Origin: Neisseriaceae bacterium PsAf
Lineage (GTDB): Bacteria; Pseudomonadota; Gammaproteobacteria; Burkholderiales; Neisseriaceae
Direction: 5' to 3'
DNA: 64,000 bases
Assembly: GCA_017114885.1 (NCBI GenBank)
Contig: WNLJ01000022.1
Span: 1 to 64,000 of the forward strand
Numbering within the stretch: the first letter of the stretch is position 1; every line of letters starts with the position of its first letter. The translations under genes were made by a program, and so were the position numbers. The notes under the pieces are model-generated. The model was not told the origin of the DNA. It did not search any database and was given only the letters and a program-made list of their open reading frames with translations. Shown piece after piece: positions 49,044 through 58,624 of the stretch.

Positions 49044-50417
49044 ATGAAACATATACATATTATTGGTATTGCTGGAACGTTTATGGGAGGCATCGCCCGC
49101 TTGGCCTTAGCTTCAGGTTATAAGGTAACGGGTTGTGACAGTAAAATCTATCCACCCATGAGCACTCAATTAGAAGAACTAGGAATAGAGATAATCGAAG
49201 GCTTTGATGCAGAGCAAATTAATATTATCCCCGATGTGTTTGTTATTGGAAATGTCGCCAAAAGAGGAATGCCCATTGTTGAAGCCATTTTGAATCAAAA
49301 TAAAGCCTATACCTCAGGGCCTCAATGGCTTTATGAGCACATTTTATTTCCCTGTCATGTTTTAGCTGTTTCTGGAACACATGGCAAAACCACCACTGCC
49401 TCTATGTTAACTTGGATTTTAGAATTTGCAGGATATAATCCCGGTTGGCTAATTGGTGGTGTACCTGAAAATTTTAATGTCTCTGCCAAACTGCCACAAC
49501 GATCTTCTAAATATTTTGTTTTAGAAGCAGATGAATATGATACTGCTTTTTTTGATAAACGTTCAAAATTTATTCATTATCATCCTAATACCTTAATTAT
49601 TAATAATTTAGAATATGACCACGCGGATATTTTTGAAAACATTCAAGCCATACAAAAACAATTTCATCATTTAATTCGTATGATTCCAAGTCAAGGACAA
49701 ATTGTGTATAAGGCCGATGAACCTTATATTAAAGAAGTTTTAGATATGGGGGTTTGGACCCCTTTAATATCTTTTGCCACTCAAAATAAAGAAGGATTTT
49801 ATGCACAAGAAATAGACAATAGTTCTAACTTTGAAGTTTATCTTAACAAGGAATGTTTGGGTGTGGTAAATTGGTCCTTACTGGGCAAACACAATCAAAA
49901 TAATGCACTAGCTGCTATTGCTGCTGCGCAACACATTGGTATTGATGTTAAAACCAGCTGCGACGCCCTAGGTCAATTTAAAAATGTTAAACGTCGTATG
50001 GAGATTAGAGGGGTTGTTAATAACATTACCTTATACGATGATTTTGCTCATCATCCCACTGCAATCAAAACAACAATTGAAGGATTAAGACATAAAATCG
50101 GTAGCAAACAACGTATTATTGCTGTGTTAGAGCCTCGTTCAAACACAATGAAATTAGGTGCTATGAAAGCTTTGTTACCAGAAGCTTTAAATGAAGCTGA
50201 TCAAATTTTTTGCTATGCAGGTAATATTAATTGGCCAATTGAACAAAGTTTACAGCCAATTCAGGAAAAAACTATTATTGAAAAAGATTTTAATACAATG
50301 CTTGAAAAAATTATTCAATTTGTACGGCCGACTGATCATATCTTGATCATGAGTAATGGCGGTTTTAATAATATTCATCCTATTCTGTTAGAAAAATTAA
50401 GGCTATGTCATGATTAA
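49044..50417 (+). CDS. mpl: UDP-MurNAc:L-Ala-gamma-D-Glu-meso-DAP ligase Mpl
   Basis: This 457-aa Mur-ligase (E. coli 457) reattaches recycled tripeptide to UDP-MurNAc. It has the N-terminal Rossmann 'HIHIIGIAGTFMGG' (the 'TFMGG' form separates Mpl from MurC), ATP-binding 'GTHGKTTTAS' at 111-120, 'EADEYDTAFFDKRSKF' and 'YDDFAHHPTAI'. The presence of Mpl shows peptidoglycan recycling and meso-DAP type wall. A TATAAT at 49009-49014 lies upstream. Its end overlaps the next gene by 8 nt. Confidence 0.95.
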   Translation: MKHIHIIGIAGTFMGGIARLALASGYKVTGCDSKIYPPMSTQLEELGIEIIEGFDAEQINIIPDVFVIGNVAKRGMPIVEAILNQNKAYTSGPQWLYEHILFPCHVLAVSGTHGKTTTASMLTWILEFAGYNPGWLIGGVPENFNVSAKLPQRSSKYFVLEADEYDTAFFDKRSKFIHYHPNTLIINNLEYDHADIFENIQAIQKQFHHLIRMIPSQGQIVYKADEPYIKEVLDMGVWTPLISFATQNKEGFYAQEIDNSSNFEVYLNKECLGVVNWSLLGKHNQNNALAAIAAAQHIGIDVKTSCDALGQFKNVKRRMEIRGVVNNITLYDDFAHHPTAIKTTIEGLRHKIGSKQRIIAVLEPRSNTMKLGAMKALLPEALNEADQIFCYAGNINWPIEQSLQPIQEKTIIEKDFNTMLEKIIQFVRPTDHILIMSNGGFNNIHPILLEKLRLCHD

Positions 50418-51510
50418 AAAATACTTTTTTTATTTAATATGTTTATTGGCATTATCTGCTTGTTTTGATAGTAAAAAAGGTCAGGACAATCAATTAAATA
50501 TCTATAATTGGTCCGATTATGTTGATCCTGAAACAGTCGAATTATTTGCTAATAACAACAACATTAAAGTCAATTATAGCTACTATGACAGCAATGAAAG
50601 TCTAGAAGCAAAAATTCTAACAGGTCAATCAGGTTATGATTTGGTGTTCCCTGGCTCCGCTAATATGCAACGTCAAATTAAAGCAGGTGCTTATGAAAAA
50701 TTAGATAAAAGTAAAATTCCTAACTATCAATTAATAGATCCTCAGTTGTTGGAATTAATGCAAAGTATTGACCCTAATAACGACTATGCCATTCCCTATT
50801 TTATAGGCATTAATACCATTGCCATTAATGTAGAACAAGTCAAAAAAAGAATTGGTCAAAAACTTCCAGAAGATATATGGGATTTAGTTTTTAACCCAAA
50901 ATATACGAAAGAATTAAAAGGTTGTGGTATTAGTTTACTTGATAGTCCATCGGAAATATTTCCACTGGTTTTAAGTTATCTAGATTTAGACCCAGCGACA
51001 GATGACCCTGAAGACATCAATAAAGCCTATGAAGCTTTAAAAAAGGTGCGCCCGGATATCAAACGTTTTAATTCTTCTGGCTATATTAATGATTTAGCTA
51101 GAGGTGACTTATGTGTCGTTGTTGGTTATGGCGGTGATTTAAATATTGCTGCTAAAACAGCTAAAGCTGCTAATACTCCTTTCACCATAAAGGTATTGGC
51201 ACCAAAGACTAAAACAGCTATTTGGATTGATTCTGCAGCTATTCCTATTGGGGCCAAGCATGTAGATAATGCTTATCTGTATATCAATCATTTTTTAGAG
51301 CCAAAAATAGCAGCACAAAATGGTAATTTTGTTACTTTTCAACCAGGTAGTAAACCAGCTAAAGATTTAATGAAAAAAGAATACACAGAAAATCCATCTA
51401 TTTTCATTAATGAAGATGTTATTAAAACGGGTTTTATTATTAAAACTTTTAGTCCGATTCTGATTAAAAAAACAGTTAAACTTTGGCAACAACTAAAGGT
51501 TGAAAAATAA
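50410..51510 (+). CDS. Polyamine ABC transporter substrate-binding lipoprotein (PotD/PotF)
   Basis: This 366-aa periplasmic binding protein has lipobox 'LSAC' with Cys18, unusual for E. coli PotD/PotF, which are soluble. The fold landmarks are 'LNIYNWSDYVDPETV', 'SNESLEAKILTGQSGYDLVFPG', 'YFIGINTIAINV' and 'AIWIDSAAIPIGAKH'. They match the putrescine/spermidine family, with the Trp and acidic residues that grip polyamines. No permease or ATPase gene is adjacent. Instead it overlaps mpl by 8 nt and abuts mnmE, so its partners must lie elsewhere. Confidence 0.88.
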   Translation: MIKKYFFYLICLLALSACFDSKKGQDNQLNIYNWSDYVDPETVELFANNNNIKVNYSYYDSNESLEAKILTGQSGYDLVFPGSANMQRQIKAGAYEKLDKSKIPNYQLIDPQLLELMQSIDPNNDYAIPYFIGINTIAINVEQVKKRIGQKLPEDIWDLVFNPKYTKELKGCGISLLDSPSEIFPLVLSYLDLDPATDDPEDINKAYEALKKVRPDIKRFNSSGYINDLARGDLCVVVGYGGDLNIAAKTAKAANTPFTIKVLAPKTKTAIWIDSAAIPIGAKHVDNAYLYINHFLEPKIAAQNGNFVTFQPGSKPAKDLMKKEYTENPSIFINEDVIKTGFIIKTFSPILIKKTVKLWQQLKVEK

Positions 51511-52866
51511 ATGGCTTCTCTTTCTCAACAAGACACCATTGCCGCTATTGCCACAGCTCCTGGTAAAGGAGGTGTTGGTATTATTCGTGTTTCCGGTGAA
51601 AATTTACAACCTTTTGTTAAATCGATTAGCAAAATAGAAGAAATTAAAGCTCGTTATGCTTATTTTGCTTCTTTTTACAATAACCATGATGAAATCATAG
51701 ATACAGGTATTTTATTATATTTTAAGTCGCCAAATAGTTTTACTGGTGATGATGTGGTTGAAATTCAAGCACATGGAGGAATGGTTGTTTTACAACTACT
51801 ATTAAAAAGATGCATGCAACTAGGCGCTCGTCTGGCTCTGCCAGGAGAGTTTACCAAACGTGCTTTTTTGAATGATAAAATTGATTTAATCCAAGCTGAA
51901 AGCATTGCAGATTTAATTGAAGCTAATAGCGAAAGTGCGGCTAGAATGGCCACTCGCTCATTACAAGGGCAATTCTCGCACTATATTGAAGATTTAAAAC
52001 AGGAAATAATTAATATTAGAACATTAGTAGAAGGTTCTATTGATTTTCCTGAAGAAGACATCGATTTTCTCAACGAAGCAAAAATAGAAACTCGTTTAAT
52101 CAATATTCAAAATAACTTAGATAAAATATTAATAACGGCTCAACAAGGTTCTATTCTAAGAGAGGGCGTAACTTTAGTTTTGGTTGGTGCACCCAATGCA
52201 GGTAAGTCTTCTTTATTAAATGTGTTAGCTGAAAATGAAATTGCAATTGTAACTGACATCGCAGGAACAACTAGAGATGTTATTAAAGAAGAAATTATTT
52301 TAGAAGGCATCACTATTCATTTAATGGATACCGCGGGTTTAAGAGAAACCGATGATATTATTGAAAATATAGGCATTAAAAAAAGTCATCATTCTCTAAA
52401 TCTCGCCGATGTTACTTTAATTATCATAGACCCCAGAGAAGGAATCAACCACAAAACCCAGCAAATTTTAGATCAGCTGCCTAAACAACTTAAAAAAATC
52501 TATGTTCATAACAAAATTGATTTAATTAACGAATCACCTAAAATCACATACATTAATGACAAGGACCCTCTAATAAACATTTCTGCTAAGAAAAATTTAG
52601 GGATTGATTTATTAAAAAAAGAAATATTACAGCAAATAGGTTATATGGGAGAAGATAATAGCTTATTTCTAGCCAGAACCAGACATGTTGAAGCCTTAAA
52701 ACAAGTTCAGCAAGAGGTTGAATTTGCGATTGAAAACTACTTTTATTTAGATTTACTGGCAGAACACCTTAAAAATGCCCAATCTCATCTTAATGAAATA
52801 ACAGGGGAATATACTTCTGATGATTTATTAGGAAATATTTTCAGTCAGTTTTGTATTGGTAAATAA
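51511..52866 (+). CDS. mnmE: tRNA modification GTPase MnmE
   Basis: This 451-aa protein (E. coli 454) acts with MnmG to add cmnm5 at U34. It has the N-terminal folate-binding domain ('TIAAIATAPGKGGVGIIRVSG'), a helical domain, the G domain with G1 'GAPNAGKSS' at 226-234, 'DIAGTTRD', 'DTAGLR' and 'NKID', and the terminal 'FCIGK' with the functional Cys. It begins directly after the stop of the polyamine-binding gene and ends exactly where the convergent lpxC stop begins. Confidence 0.97.
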   Translation: MASLSQQDTIAAIATAPGKGGVGIIRVSGENLQPFVKSISKIEEIKARYAYFASFYNNHDEIIDTGILLYFKSPNSFTGDDVVEIQAHGGMVVLQLLLKRCMQLGARLALPGEFTKRAFLNDKIDLIQAESIADLIEANSESAARMATRSLQGQFSHYIEDLKQEIINIRTLVEGSIDFPEEDIDFLNEAKIETRLINIQNNLDKILITAQQGSILREGVTLVLVGAPNAGKSSLLNVLAENEIAIVTDIAGTTRDVIKEEIILEGITIHLMDTAGLRETDDIIENIGIKKSHHSLNLADVTLIIIDPREGINHKTQQILDQLPKQLKKIYVHNKIDLINESPKITYINDKDPLINISAKKNLGIDLLKKEILQQIGYMGEDNSLFLARTRHVEALKQVQQEVEFAIENYFYLDLLAEHLKNAQSHLNEITGEYTSDDLLGNIFSQFCIGK

Positions 52867-53772
52867 TTAAAGATAATGAAAAGAATCAGGTAGCTTTTCA
52901 TCGTTAGGAAAAGTGACTAACTCATAATTGTCATCACTTTCTAAGATTTTACGTAGCAGGCTATTATTAATCGCATGTCCTGATTTATAACCTTGAAAAT
53001 GGCCAATAATTTGATGCCCAATAACATATAGGTCTCCAATTGCATCCAAAACTTTATGTCTAACAAACTCATCTGGATATCTTAAGCCCTCGGGATTTAA
53101 AATACTCTCATCATCAATGACAATGGCATTATTTAAGTTACCCCCTAATCCTAAATTATGAGTTCTCATTAATTCAATTTCTTGCATAAAACCAAAAGTT
53201 CTGGCCCTAGCAATTTCATCAATATAAGAGGCATGAGAAAAATCAATTTGAAATGTTTGATTGCTGCGATTAAAAACTGGATGATCAAATTCAATTGTTA
53301 AACTTACTATAAAACCATCGTGAGGAATGATTTCTACTTTTTTATCACCTTCATCGATACTAATTGATTTTTTTATTTTTAAAAAAACTTTTTCTTTTTT
53401 CTGTTCAATGACTCCAGCTTCTTTAATCACGTGAATAAAAGACAAACTAGAACCATCCATAATAGGAATTTCAGGAGCGTTTAATTCAACTAATACATTA
53501 TCTATGCCTAAAGCACAAAAAGCAGACATTAGGTGTTCTATGGTTCCTATTCTGATGCCATCAGAAGTAACAATAGTGGATGAAAGACGAGTATCATTAA
53601 TCAAATAAGGATTTAATTTGATAATTCGGTTTTGATCTTCTTTTAAATCAACTCGCCGAAACATAATTCCTTTATCTACTTCTGCAGGAATTAGTGATAA
53701 TTTTACTCTTTCTCCTGAATGCAAACCTACACCCGTTATAGTAACTGCTTTTTTTAATGTTCTTTGTAGCAT
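52867..53772 (-). CDS. lpxC: UDP-3-O-acyl-N-acetylglucosamine deacetylase LpxC
   Basis: This 301-aa zinc enzyme (E. coli 305) catalyses the committed step of lipid A synthesis. It shows 'GVGLHSG' near 14-20, zinc-ligand His80 in 'IGTIEHLMSA', 'PEIPIMDGSS', and the second zinc motif 'RHKVLDAIGDL' near 238-248. It usually ends the mra cluster after ftsZ, but here it is isolated beside mnmE. Its promoter must lie in the AT-rich gap with DnaA boxes. Confidence 0.97.
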   Translation of the reverse strand: MLQRTLKKAVTITGVGLHSGERVKLSLIPAEVDKGIMFRRVDLKEDQNRIIKLNPYLINDTRLSSTIVTSDGIRIGTIEHLMSAFCALGIDNVLVELNAPEIPIMDGSSLSFIHVIKEAGVIEQKKEKVFLKIKKSISIDEGDKKVEIIPHDGFIVSLTIEFDHPVFNRSNQTFQIDFSHASYIDEIARARTFGFMQEIELMRTHNLGLGGNLNNAIVIDDESILNPEGLRYPDEFVRHKVLDAIGDLYVIGHQIIGHFQGYKSGHAINNSLLRKILESDDNYELVTFPNDEKLPDSFHYL

Positions 53773-53815
53773 TGAGTAACCTATTGATTAAACAATATTA
53801 TTTTTTTAATAATAT

Positions 53816-54026
53816 TGTGTATTACTTGTTAAAAACTTTATTCTTATACACAGGAAAAATTTTTTAAAAAACTTATTACTTTTCTTTAACACTTTTTTCA
53901 TTACTTATTCACAAGTAAAAAAAGAGATAGTTCATTCAATTATATTAAATATTTTAACTATCCACAAAAATATCAAAGCCTAATACTATTACTATATTAA
54001 ATATAATAAATAAATATATATAATCT
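53816..54026. other. Candidate replication origin (DnaA boxes, trio-like repeats, AT tract)
   Basis: The lpxC-trmO gap holds four DnaA-box-like 9-mers: TTATACACA (53844-53852) and TTATTCACA (53905-53913), both perfect to TTATNCACA, CTATCCACA (53958-53966, 8 of 9), and TGTGTATTA (53816-53824, minus strand, 8 of 9). After the last box comes a short GC-containing spacer (AAAGCC, 53975-53980), then TAATACTATTACTATATTAA (53981-54000). That stretch resembles the DnaA-trio region of B. subtilis oriC. A tract of A and T only follows, to about 54023. No dnaA or dnaN is in the window. A DnaA-regulated promoter is the alternative. Confidence 0.55.
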
Positions 54027-54713
54027 TTATAATCTTATTTCCCTTACTTTTTCAATCGTAATTTTCTTTTGATACACTTTAAAATGAATCTCATATTTTG
54101 AAATAATCGTTACATAAATTCTATGTTCTATATTTTGATAAGCAGGTCTTGGATCTTGAGATAGACTTTTTTCTATCAAATGAATTGTTTTTAAATCATC
54201 AATTTTTTGTTTTTCAGTTTCATTCCATAGTACAGGTAATAAAGGTTGTTTAAAAATACTAAAATTAGTTTGTTGGACTTTTTTAGCTTCTAAATGCGCT
54301 AAATAAGGCTTAATATCAATAATAGGCGTTTGGTCAAGAATATCGGCCCCACTTGCAAATAAATGTATTTTTTTATTAATTAATTCAACTTTTTCTAATT
54401 TTAATAAAGAAAGGCCAATAAAATTAGGACGATGAGAACTTCTGGTGGCAAAAACACCTTTTTTAATTTTTCCTCCTAATTTAGGCGGTCTAACCAATTC
54501 AGACCATCCGTCTTGTATATTTTCATGAAAAATATATTGAACCCATATATACTCAAATTCTTCTATACCTCTTATGGCATGGATAGAAAAGCGTTCATTT
54601 AAGACAATTTCTATAATAGCTTCTTTGATAATTCCCGATTGTCTGGGAATGCCAAATTTTTGTTTGTAAGGAGAAGTTGCTATTCCAATAGGCTTAATAA
54701 CAAAACTATTCAT
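54027..54713 (-). CDS. trmO: tRNA (adenine(37)-N6)-methyltransferase TrmO
   Basis: This 228-aa TsaA/TrmO-family protein (E. coli 235) methylates t6A37 to m6t6A in tRNA-Thr. It has 'PIGIATSPYKQKFGIPRQSG' at the start, 'VRPPKLGGKIKKGVFATRSSHRPNFIGLSLLKL' and 'DILDQTPIIDIKPYL', which build the SAM-binding barrel. It works downstream of the TsaC pathway also encoded in this window. Its start overlaps the end of the esterase gene by 8 nt. Its stop lies against the AT tract of the candidate origin. Confidence 0.94.
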   Translation of the reverse strand: MNSFVIKPIGIATSPYKQKFGIPRQSGIIKEAIIEIVLNERFSIHAIRGIEEFEYIWVQYIFHENIQDGWSELVRPPKLGGKIKKGVFATRSSHRPNFIGLSLLKLEKVELINKKIHLFASGADILDQTPIIDIKPYLAHLEAKKVQQTNFSIFKQPLLPVLWNETEKQKIDDLKTIHLIEKSLSQDPRPAYQNIEHRIYVTIISKYEIHFKVYQKKITIEKVREIRL

Positions 54714-56607
54714 TCTTGTTTAATTCATTATTAAAACGCATATCTTCGTATAGAATGCGAATAATCTCAGACATGGCTTCGGGTTTTTCTTGAACACTAT
54801 GCCAGGAATGGATTACTTTTTCTGAGGCTGCTCCCTCTAAATGAGAACTCCAATAAGGCACAAGACCATCGTCACTTTCTTGTAATGGTTTATCATCAAA
54901 TCGATTAGCAATAATAGAATGATAAGTTACATTTGGAGAGATAGGAAATTGAGCTGAAGTTTGTATAAAAGGATCATTTTTATCTAAATTATCAATACTA
55001 TTAGGAATTGTTTTAACCTTTTTAGGTTGAGTATCTAAATCTGTTTGAATAATTCCCATGGTATTTAAGACCTCCCCAAAAATATTACCTGTATTGGATA
55101 ATACATTGATAGGAATGCTCACAAATTTAGAAGCTAAACGACCTAATTTTTGGCCAGCAATATCTGTACCTCTATGAGGAGCTGCTAAGAAAATAGCTCT
55201 TTTGATTTCTGGTAATGCTTTTAAGGTTAGTTCCTTTTTTAATTCAGGAGTAATATTTTCGGGTTTTATGTGATGCTCTCTAATTAATAGTTCTATTAAT
55301 TCATCTTTACTATCAGAAACTATTAAACGTGCAATAATTCCACCCATGCTATGACCAATAATAACTATGTTATCAGATGCTTTATTTTTTCTTTCCGGAT
55401 CGTAGTAACTAAGTGCCTCTTCAAAAATATTTTTAATTGAAAGTAAATTGGCAATAATAGGTGCATTGGTTGGGTAATAGACATTCCAAACTTGATAATG
55501 ATCACGAATATTTTTGTTAGAAACTAGTTCATTGGCTAAATTAACCCAAGCTTCAGGGCTACTGGCAAGACCATGCACCATAAAAATAATTCTACGATTT
55601 GGATCATATGGTTGCATCAAGTAAATATAAGGCTTATCAATACCCTTCTCAGTACCAAACAATGTTTGAAAGGATTGCTTAGCAAAATCAGAATGAGCCA
55701 GCCAATAGCCATAACTAGCAGTAAAATTAGCTGCCAAAGGAACTTTTTTATCTTCTACTGTTATGGAATCTTGTTCAAAGGGATCTAATAATATCAGGTC
55801 AGCTTTCTTTGTATTTATAATTTCATTAGCGGTACTGCCTGAAAATTTGAGAATAGCACTTACAGGTGGCGTTTCCATCTGGCTAAAAGATTTGTTTTTA
55901 TCCTTATTAGGAGAGGATAAACCTACAAATTCTGCGCCAAAACCATCTTGACGATATGTTCCCATAAATCCATTAAATTTCATTGAAGAAGCTGGAATTA
56001 ATTCCGTAATACTTTCATTAAATTTGCTGCGCTGTATTTTAATATGCCATTGTCCTATTTCAAGTTCTGATAATTGATCTAATTCTTTAGTTATGCTATT
56101 AGTTCTAGAATTGGTGTATAAATCATCGATGACAGTTTGAATAGCAAAAGTATAATAATCTTTTACTTGAGTATATCGGTCTTCAAAACTACGATCTTGG
56201 TTGGAAAATTCTTGAGCAAAAAGGTAAGCGTATGCATATTTCGCACTTTCATTAAACGCTAAAATTCTTTGTTCAAATTTTTGAGGTTCTTTTTTTAAGC
56301 TTATGCCATAATCAAGCCATAATTCAGAAAGTACAGAAAGTTTTTTAGAAGTAATGGGATCTAAATTTCCTTCAATTTTTTGAATGCAGGGAGTTAAATC
56401 TTTTTGACAAATTTTAACTTCTTGTCCAGATTTTCTAATTTCTTCTTGTGTTATTTGACTTAAAACACCAGCTGTTAAAATATCTTTTCTCTTTATTGCC
56501 ATATAATCTTTTGACTCGATATTATCGACCGTAACCATGGCACAACTAGTGATAAAAAATAATAAAAATAAACAAATTACTTTATGTATGGTATAAGTAT
56601 TTTTCAT
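54706..56607 (-). CDS. Alpha/beta hydrolase (lipase/esterase-like) lipoprotein
   Basis: This 633-aa lipoprotein has lipobox 'ITSC' with Cys22. Residues about 30-330 are an extended N-terminal region without a family I can name. The hydrolase core follows: oxyanion strand 'IIFMVHGLASSPEAW' near 340, nucleophile elbow 'IIGHSMGGIIARL' near 414, 'FLAAPHRGTDIAG' near 475, and a late 'ESDDGLVPYWSSHLEGA' likely carrying the acid, with a terminal His in 'VIHSWHSVQEKPEA'. It is probably an outer-membrane or periplasmic esterase/lipase. The trmO start overlaps its end, so they are co-transcribed. Confidence 0.8.
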   Translation of the reverse strand: MKNTYTIHKVICLFLLFFITSCAMVTVDNIESKDYMAIKRKDILTAGVLSQITQEEIRKSGQEVKICQKDLTPCIQKIEGNLDPITSKKLSVLSELWLDYGISLKKEPQKFEQRILAFNESAKYAYAYLFAQEFSNQDRSFEDRYTQVKDYYTFAIQTVIDDLYTNSRTNSITKELDQLSELEIGQWHIKIQRSKFNESITELIPASSMKFNGFMGTYRQDGFGAEFVGLSSPNKDKNKSFSQMETPPVSAILKFSGSTANEIINTKKADLILLDPFEQDSITVEDKKVPLAANFTASYGYWLAHSDFAKQSFQTLFGTEKGIDKPYIYLMQPYDPNRRIIFMVHGLASSPEAWVNLANELVSNKNIRDHYQVWNVYYPTNAPIIANLLSIKNIFEEALSYYDPERKNKASDNIVIIGHSMGGIIARLIVSDSKDELIELLIREHHIKPENITPELKKELTLKALPEIKRAIFLAAPHRGTDIAGQKLGRLASKFVSIPINVLSNTGNIFGEVLNTMGIIQTDLDTQPKKVKTIPNSIDNLDKNDPFIQTSAQFPISPNVTYHSIIANRFDDKPLQESDDGLVPYWSSHLEGAASEKVIHSWHSVQEKPEAMSEIIRILYEDMRFNNELNKNE

Positions 56608-56805
56608 GCATTCAGCTCATCTGATATAAAGTTTATATTAGTAAAAAATTTTTATAAATTAAAACACATATTCTATAGTATAAGCATTCGATAATAAATC
56701 ATTAATACATGAATACATGCTTTATTTAAGAAAATGGTAAAATTTGTTATAAAGCGAGAATTAGTATATTCTTAAACACCTATAATTATTACGAACAATC
56801 TTTAT

Positions 56806-57804
56806 ATGATGAAGGTACTCTTGGTAAGAACTTCTAGTATGGGGGATTTAATACATACCTTATACGCAGTTGATGATTTAGCAAAATATAGACCAGATAT
56901 TGAATTACACTGGATTTGTGAAGAGTCTTTTATAAATATACCTAAACTACATCCTTTTGTTCAAAAAGTAATCACTTTTTCTTGGCGGGAATATCGCCAA
57001 AAGCTATGGTCATTGGAAACGTGGAATACCATGAGAGCAATTAAAGACCTTCTTAGAGAAGAAAAATATGATATGGTTGTTGATAGTCAAGGGCTTATTA
57101 AAAGCTCTATGATAGCTAAATTTGCCAAAGCACCCATACATGGCTTTGATGAGGATTGTGTGCGTGAAAAAATGGCAGCAAAATTTTATGCACATCGTTA
57201 TCATGTAGAAGAAAAAGATAATGTTATTTGGAAAAATCGTCAGTTATTTGCTTTAATATTTGGCTATAGAGATAAGATTGATAGAAATCAATATGCTGCG
57301 AATTTGGTTATTCCTGATGAAATACATTTAGATTTTTTAGACTACGATCATTTTCATGTAGCAGTACATGCGGCTAGTCAGGATTGTAAACTGTGGCCTG
57401 AAGATAACTGGCGTGCATTGTTACAAAAAAAATATACAGATGATGCATATCCTGTTTTGTTAACGTGGGGTAATGAAAAAGAGTATCAAGCAAGTAAAAG
57501 AATAGCAGAAGGACTTGATTTTGTTTATGTGTGCCCTAAAATAAATTTACTAGAGGTGGCTAAATTAATCGATTTGAGTGAATCTGTTGTGTCTGTGGAT
57601 ACAGGCTTATTACATTTGGCCAACGCCCTTGATAAACCCACCGTAGGTATTTATCCCAACAGTTCTACAGAAAATACGAGAGTGGAAAATAGAAGTTGGG
57701 AGCAAGTATTGGGTGGTCTCAATACAACCGTAACCGTTGATGAAGTATATAAGACATGGAACGAAGTACTGAAAAAAAAAATAAGCAAAGTACTTAGAAA
57801 ATAA
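56806..57804 (+). CDS. waaC: Lipopolysaccharide heptosyltransferase I
   Basis: This 332-aa GT9-family glycosyltransferase adds the first heptose to Kdo of the LPS inner core. Landmarks are the N-terminal 'VLLVRTSSMGDLIHTL', 'DLVVDSQGLIKSS'-like 'DMVVDSQGLIKSSMIAK', 'WPEDNW' and 'SVVSVDTGLLHLANALDKPTVGIY', the ADP-heptose-binding motif. The start codon lies at a double ATG with a weak ribosome binding site. It is a single gene followed by the etf operon. Confidence 0.93.
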   Translation: MMKVLLVRTSSMGDLIHTLYAVDDLAKYRPDIELHWICEESFINIPKLHPFVQKVITFSWREYRQKLWSLETWNTMRAIKDLLREEKYDMVVDSQGLIKSSMIAKFAKAPIHGFDEDCVREKMAAKFYAHRYHVEEKDNVIWKNRQLFALIFGYRDKIDRNQYAANLVIPDEIHLDFLDYDHFHVAVHAASQDCKLWPEDNWRALLQKKYTDDAYPVLLTWGNEKEYQASKRIAEGLDFVYVCPKINLLEVAKLIDLSESVVSVDTGLLHLANALDKPTVGIYPNSSTENTRVENRSWEQVLGGLNTTVTVDEVYKTWNEVLKKKISKVLRK

Positions 57805-57812
57805 TTATGCGT

Positions 57813-57818
57813 TATAAT
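57813..57818 (+). promoter_or_regulatory. Candidate -10 element of the etfBA operon
   Basis: A perfect TATAAT lies 40 nt before the etfB start. The -35 region is poor, so only the -10 is listed. AAGGAAG precedes the start codon. Confidence 0.4.
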
Positions 57819-57858
57819 TTAAGCGATTAGATTTTTATTTTAATAAAGGAAGTTTTTT

Positions 57859-58608
57859 ATGAAAGCATTAGTTGCAGTGAAAAGAGTAGTTGACTTCAAT
57901 GTAAAAGTCAGAGTAAAAGCCGATGGCTCGAATGTGGATATTGATAACGTAAAAATGTCGATGAACCCTTTTGATGAAATTGCTGTGGAAGAAGCAGTTC
58001 GTTTTAAAGAAGCTGGTCAATTGTCAGAAGTTATAGTGTTGTCCATCGGGGTCAAACAAAGTGAAGAAACATTAAGAACATCATTGGCAATGGGGGCGGA
58101 TAGAGCTATTCATATTGAAACCAATCAAGAAATTGAAACATTAGCTGTTGCTAAATTAATCCAAAAGATAGTCGAAAAAGAAAATCCAGATTTAATTTTC
58201 TTGGGAAAACAAGCCATTGATAATGATGCCAATCAAGTAGGTCAAATGTTAGCAGCACTAATCAACGCGCCTCAAGGGACCTTTGCAAGTAAGGTAGAAC
58301 TATCAGATGGAGAAGTTGAAATTACTAGAGAAATTGATGGTGGTTTGGAAACAGTGGCGCTCAAGTTGCCTGCTGTGATTACAACGGATTTACGTTTGAA
58401 TGAACCTCGTTATGTGAAATTACCTAATATTATGCAAGCTAAGAAAAAGCCTTTAGAAAAAATAGCGATTGAAGACTTAGGTGTTGATATTGAACCGAGA
58501 ATAGAAATTCTTTCTTATGCTGAACCACAACCAAGAACTGGTGGTGTTAAAGTGGAATCAGTACAAGAATTGGTTGATAAATTAAAAAACGAAGCTAAAG
58601 TTATTTAA
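57859..58608 (+). CDS. etfB: Electron transfer flavoprotein beta subunit
   Basis: This 249-aa group I EtfB binds AMP and pairs with EtfA to carry electrons from acyl-CoA and other dehydrogenases to the quinone pool. It shows '[18 protein letters not shown]', '[13 protein letters not shown]', '[24 protein letters not shown]', '[16 protein letters not shown]' and 'KKKPLEKI'. It is the first gene of etfBA, with etfA 16 nt downstream. Its presence with two FadD proteins suggests fatty-acid use, though no beta-oxidation enzyme is in the window. Confidence 0.96.
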   Translation: MKALVAVKRVVDFNVKVRVKADGSNVDIDNVKMSMNPFDEIAVEEAVRFKEAGQLSEVIVLSIGVKQSEETLRTSLAMGADRAIHIETNQEIETLAVAKLIQKIVEKENPDLIFLGKQAIDNDANQVGQMLAALINAPQGTFASKVELSDGEVEITREIDGGLETVALKLPAVITTDLRLNEPRYVKLPNIMQAKKKPLEKIAIEDLGVDIEPRIEILSYAEPQPRTGGVKVESVQELVDKLKNEAKVI

Positions 58609-58624
58609 GCATAAGGAGAGAAAA

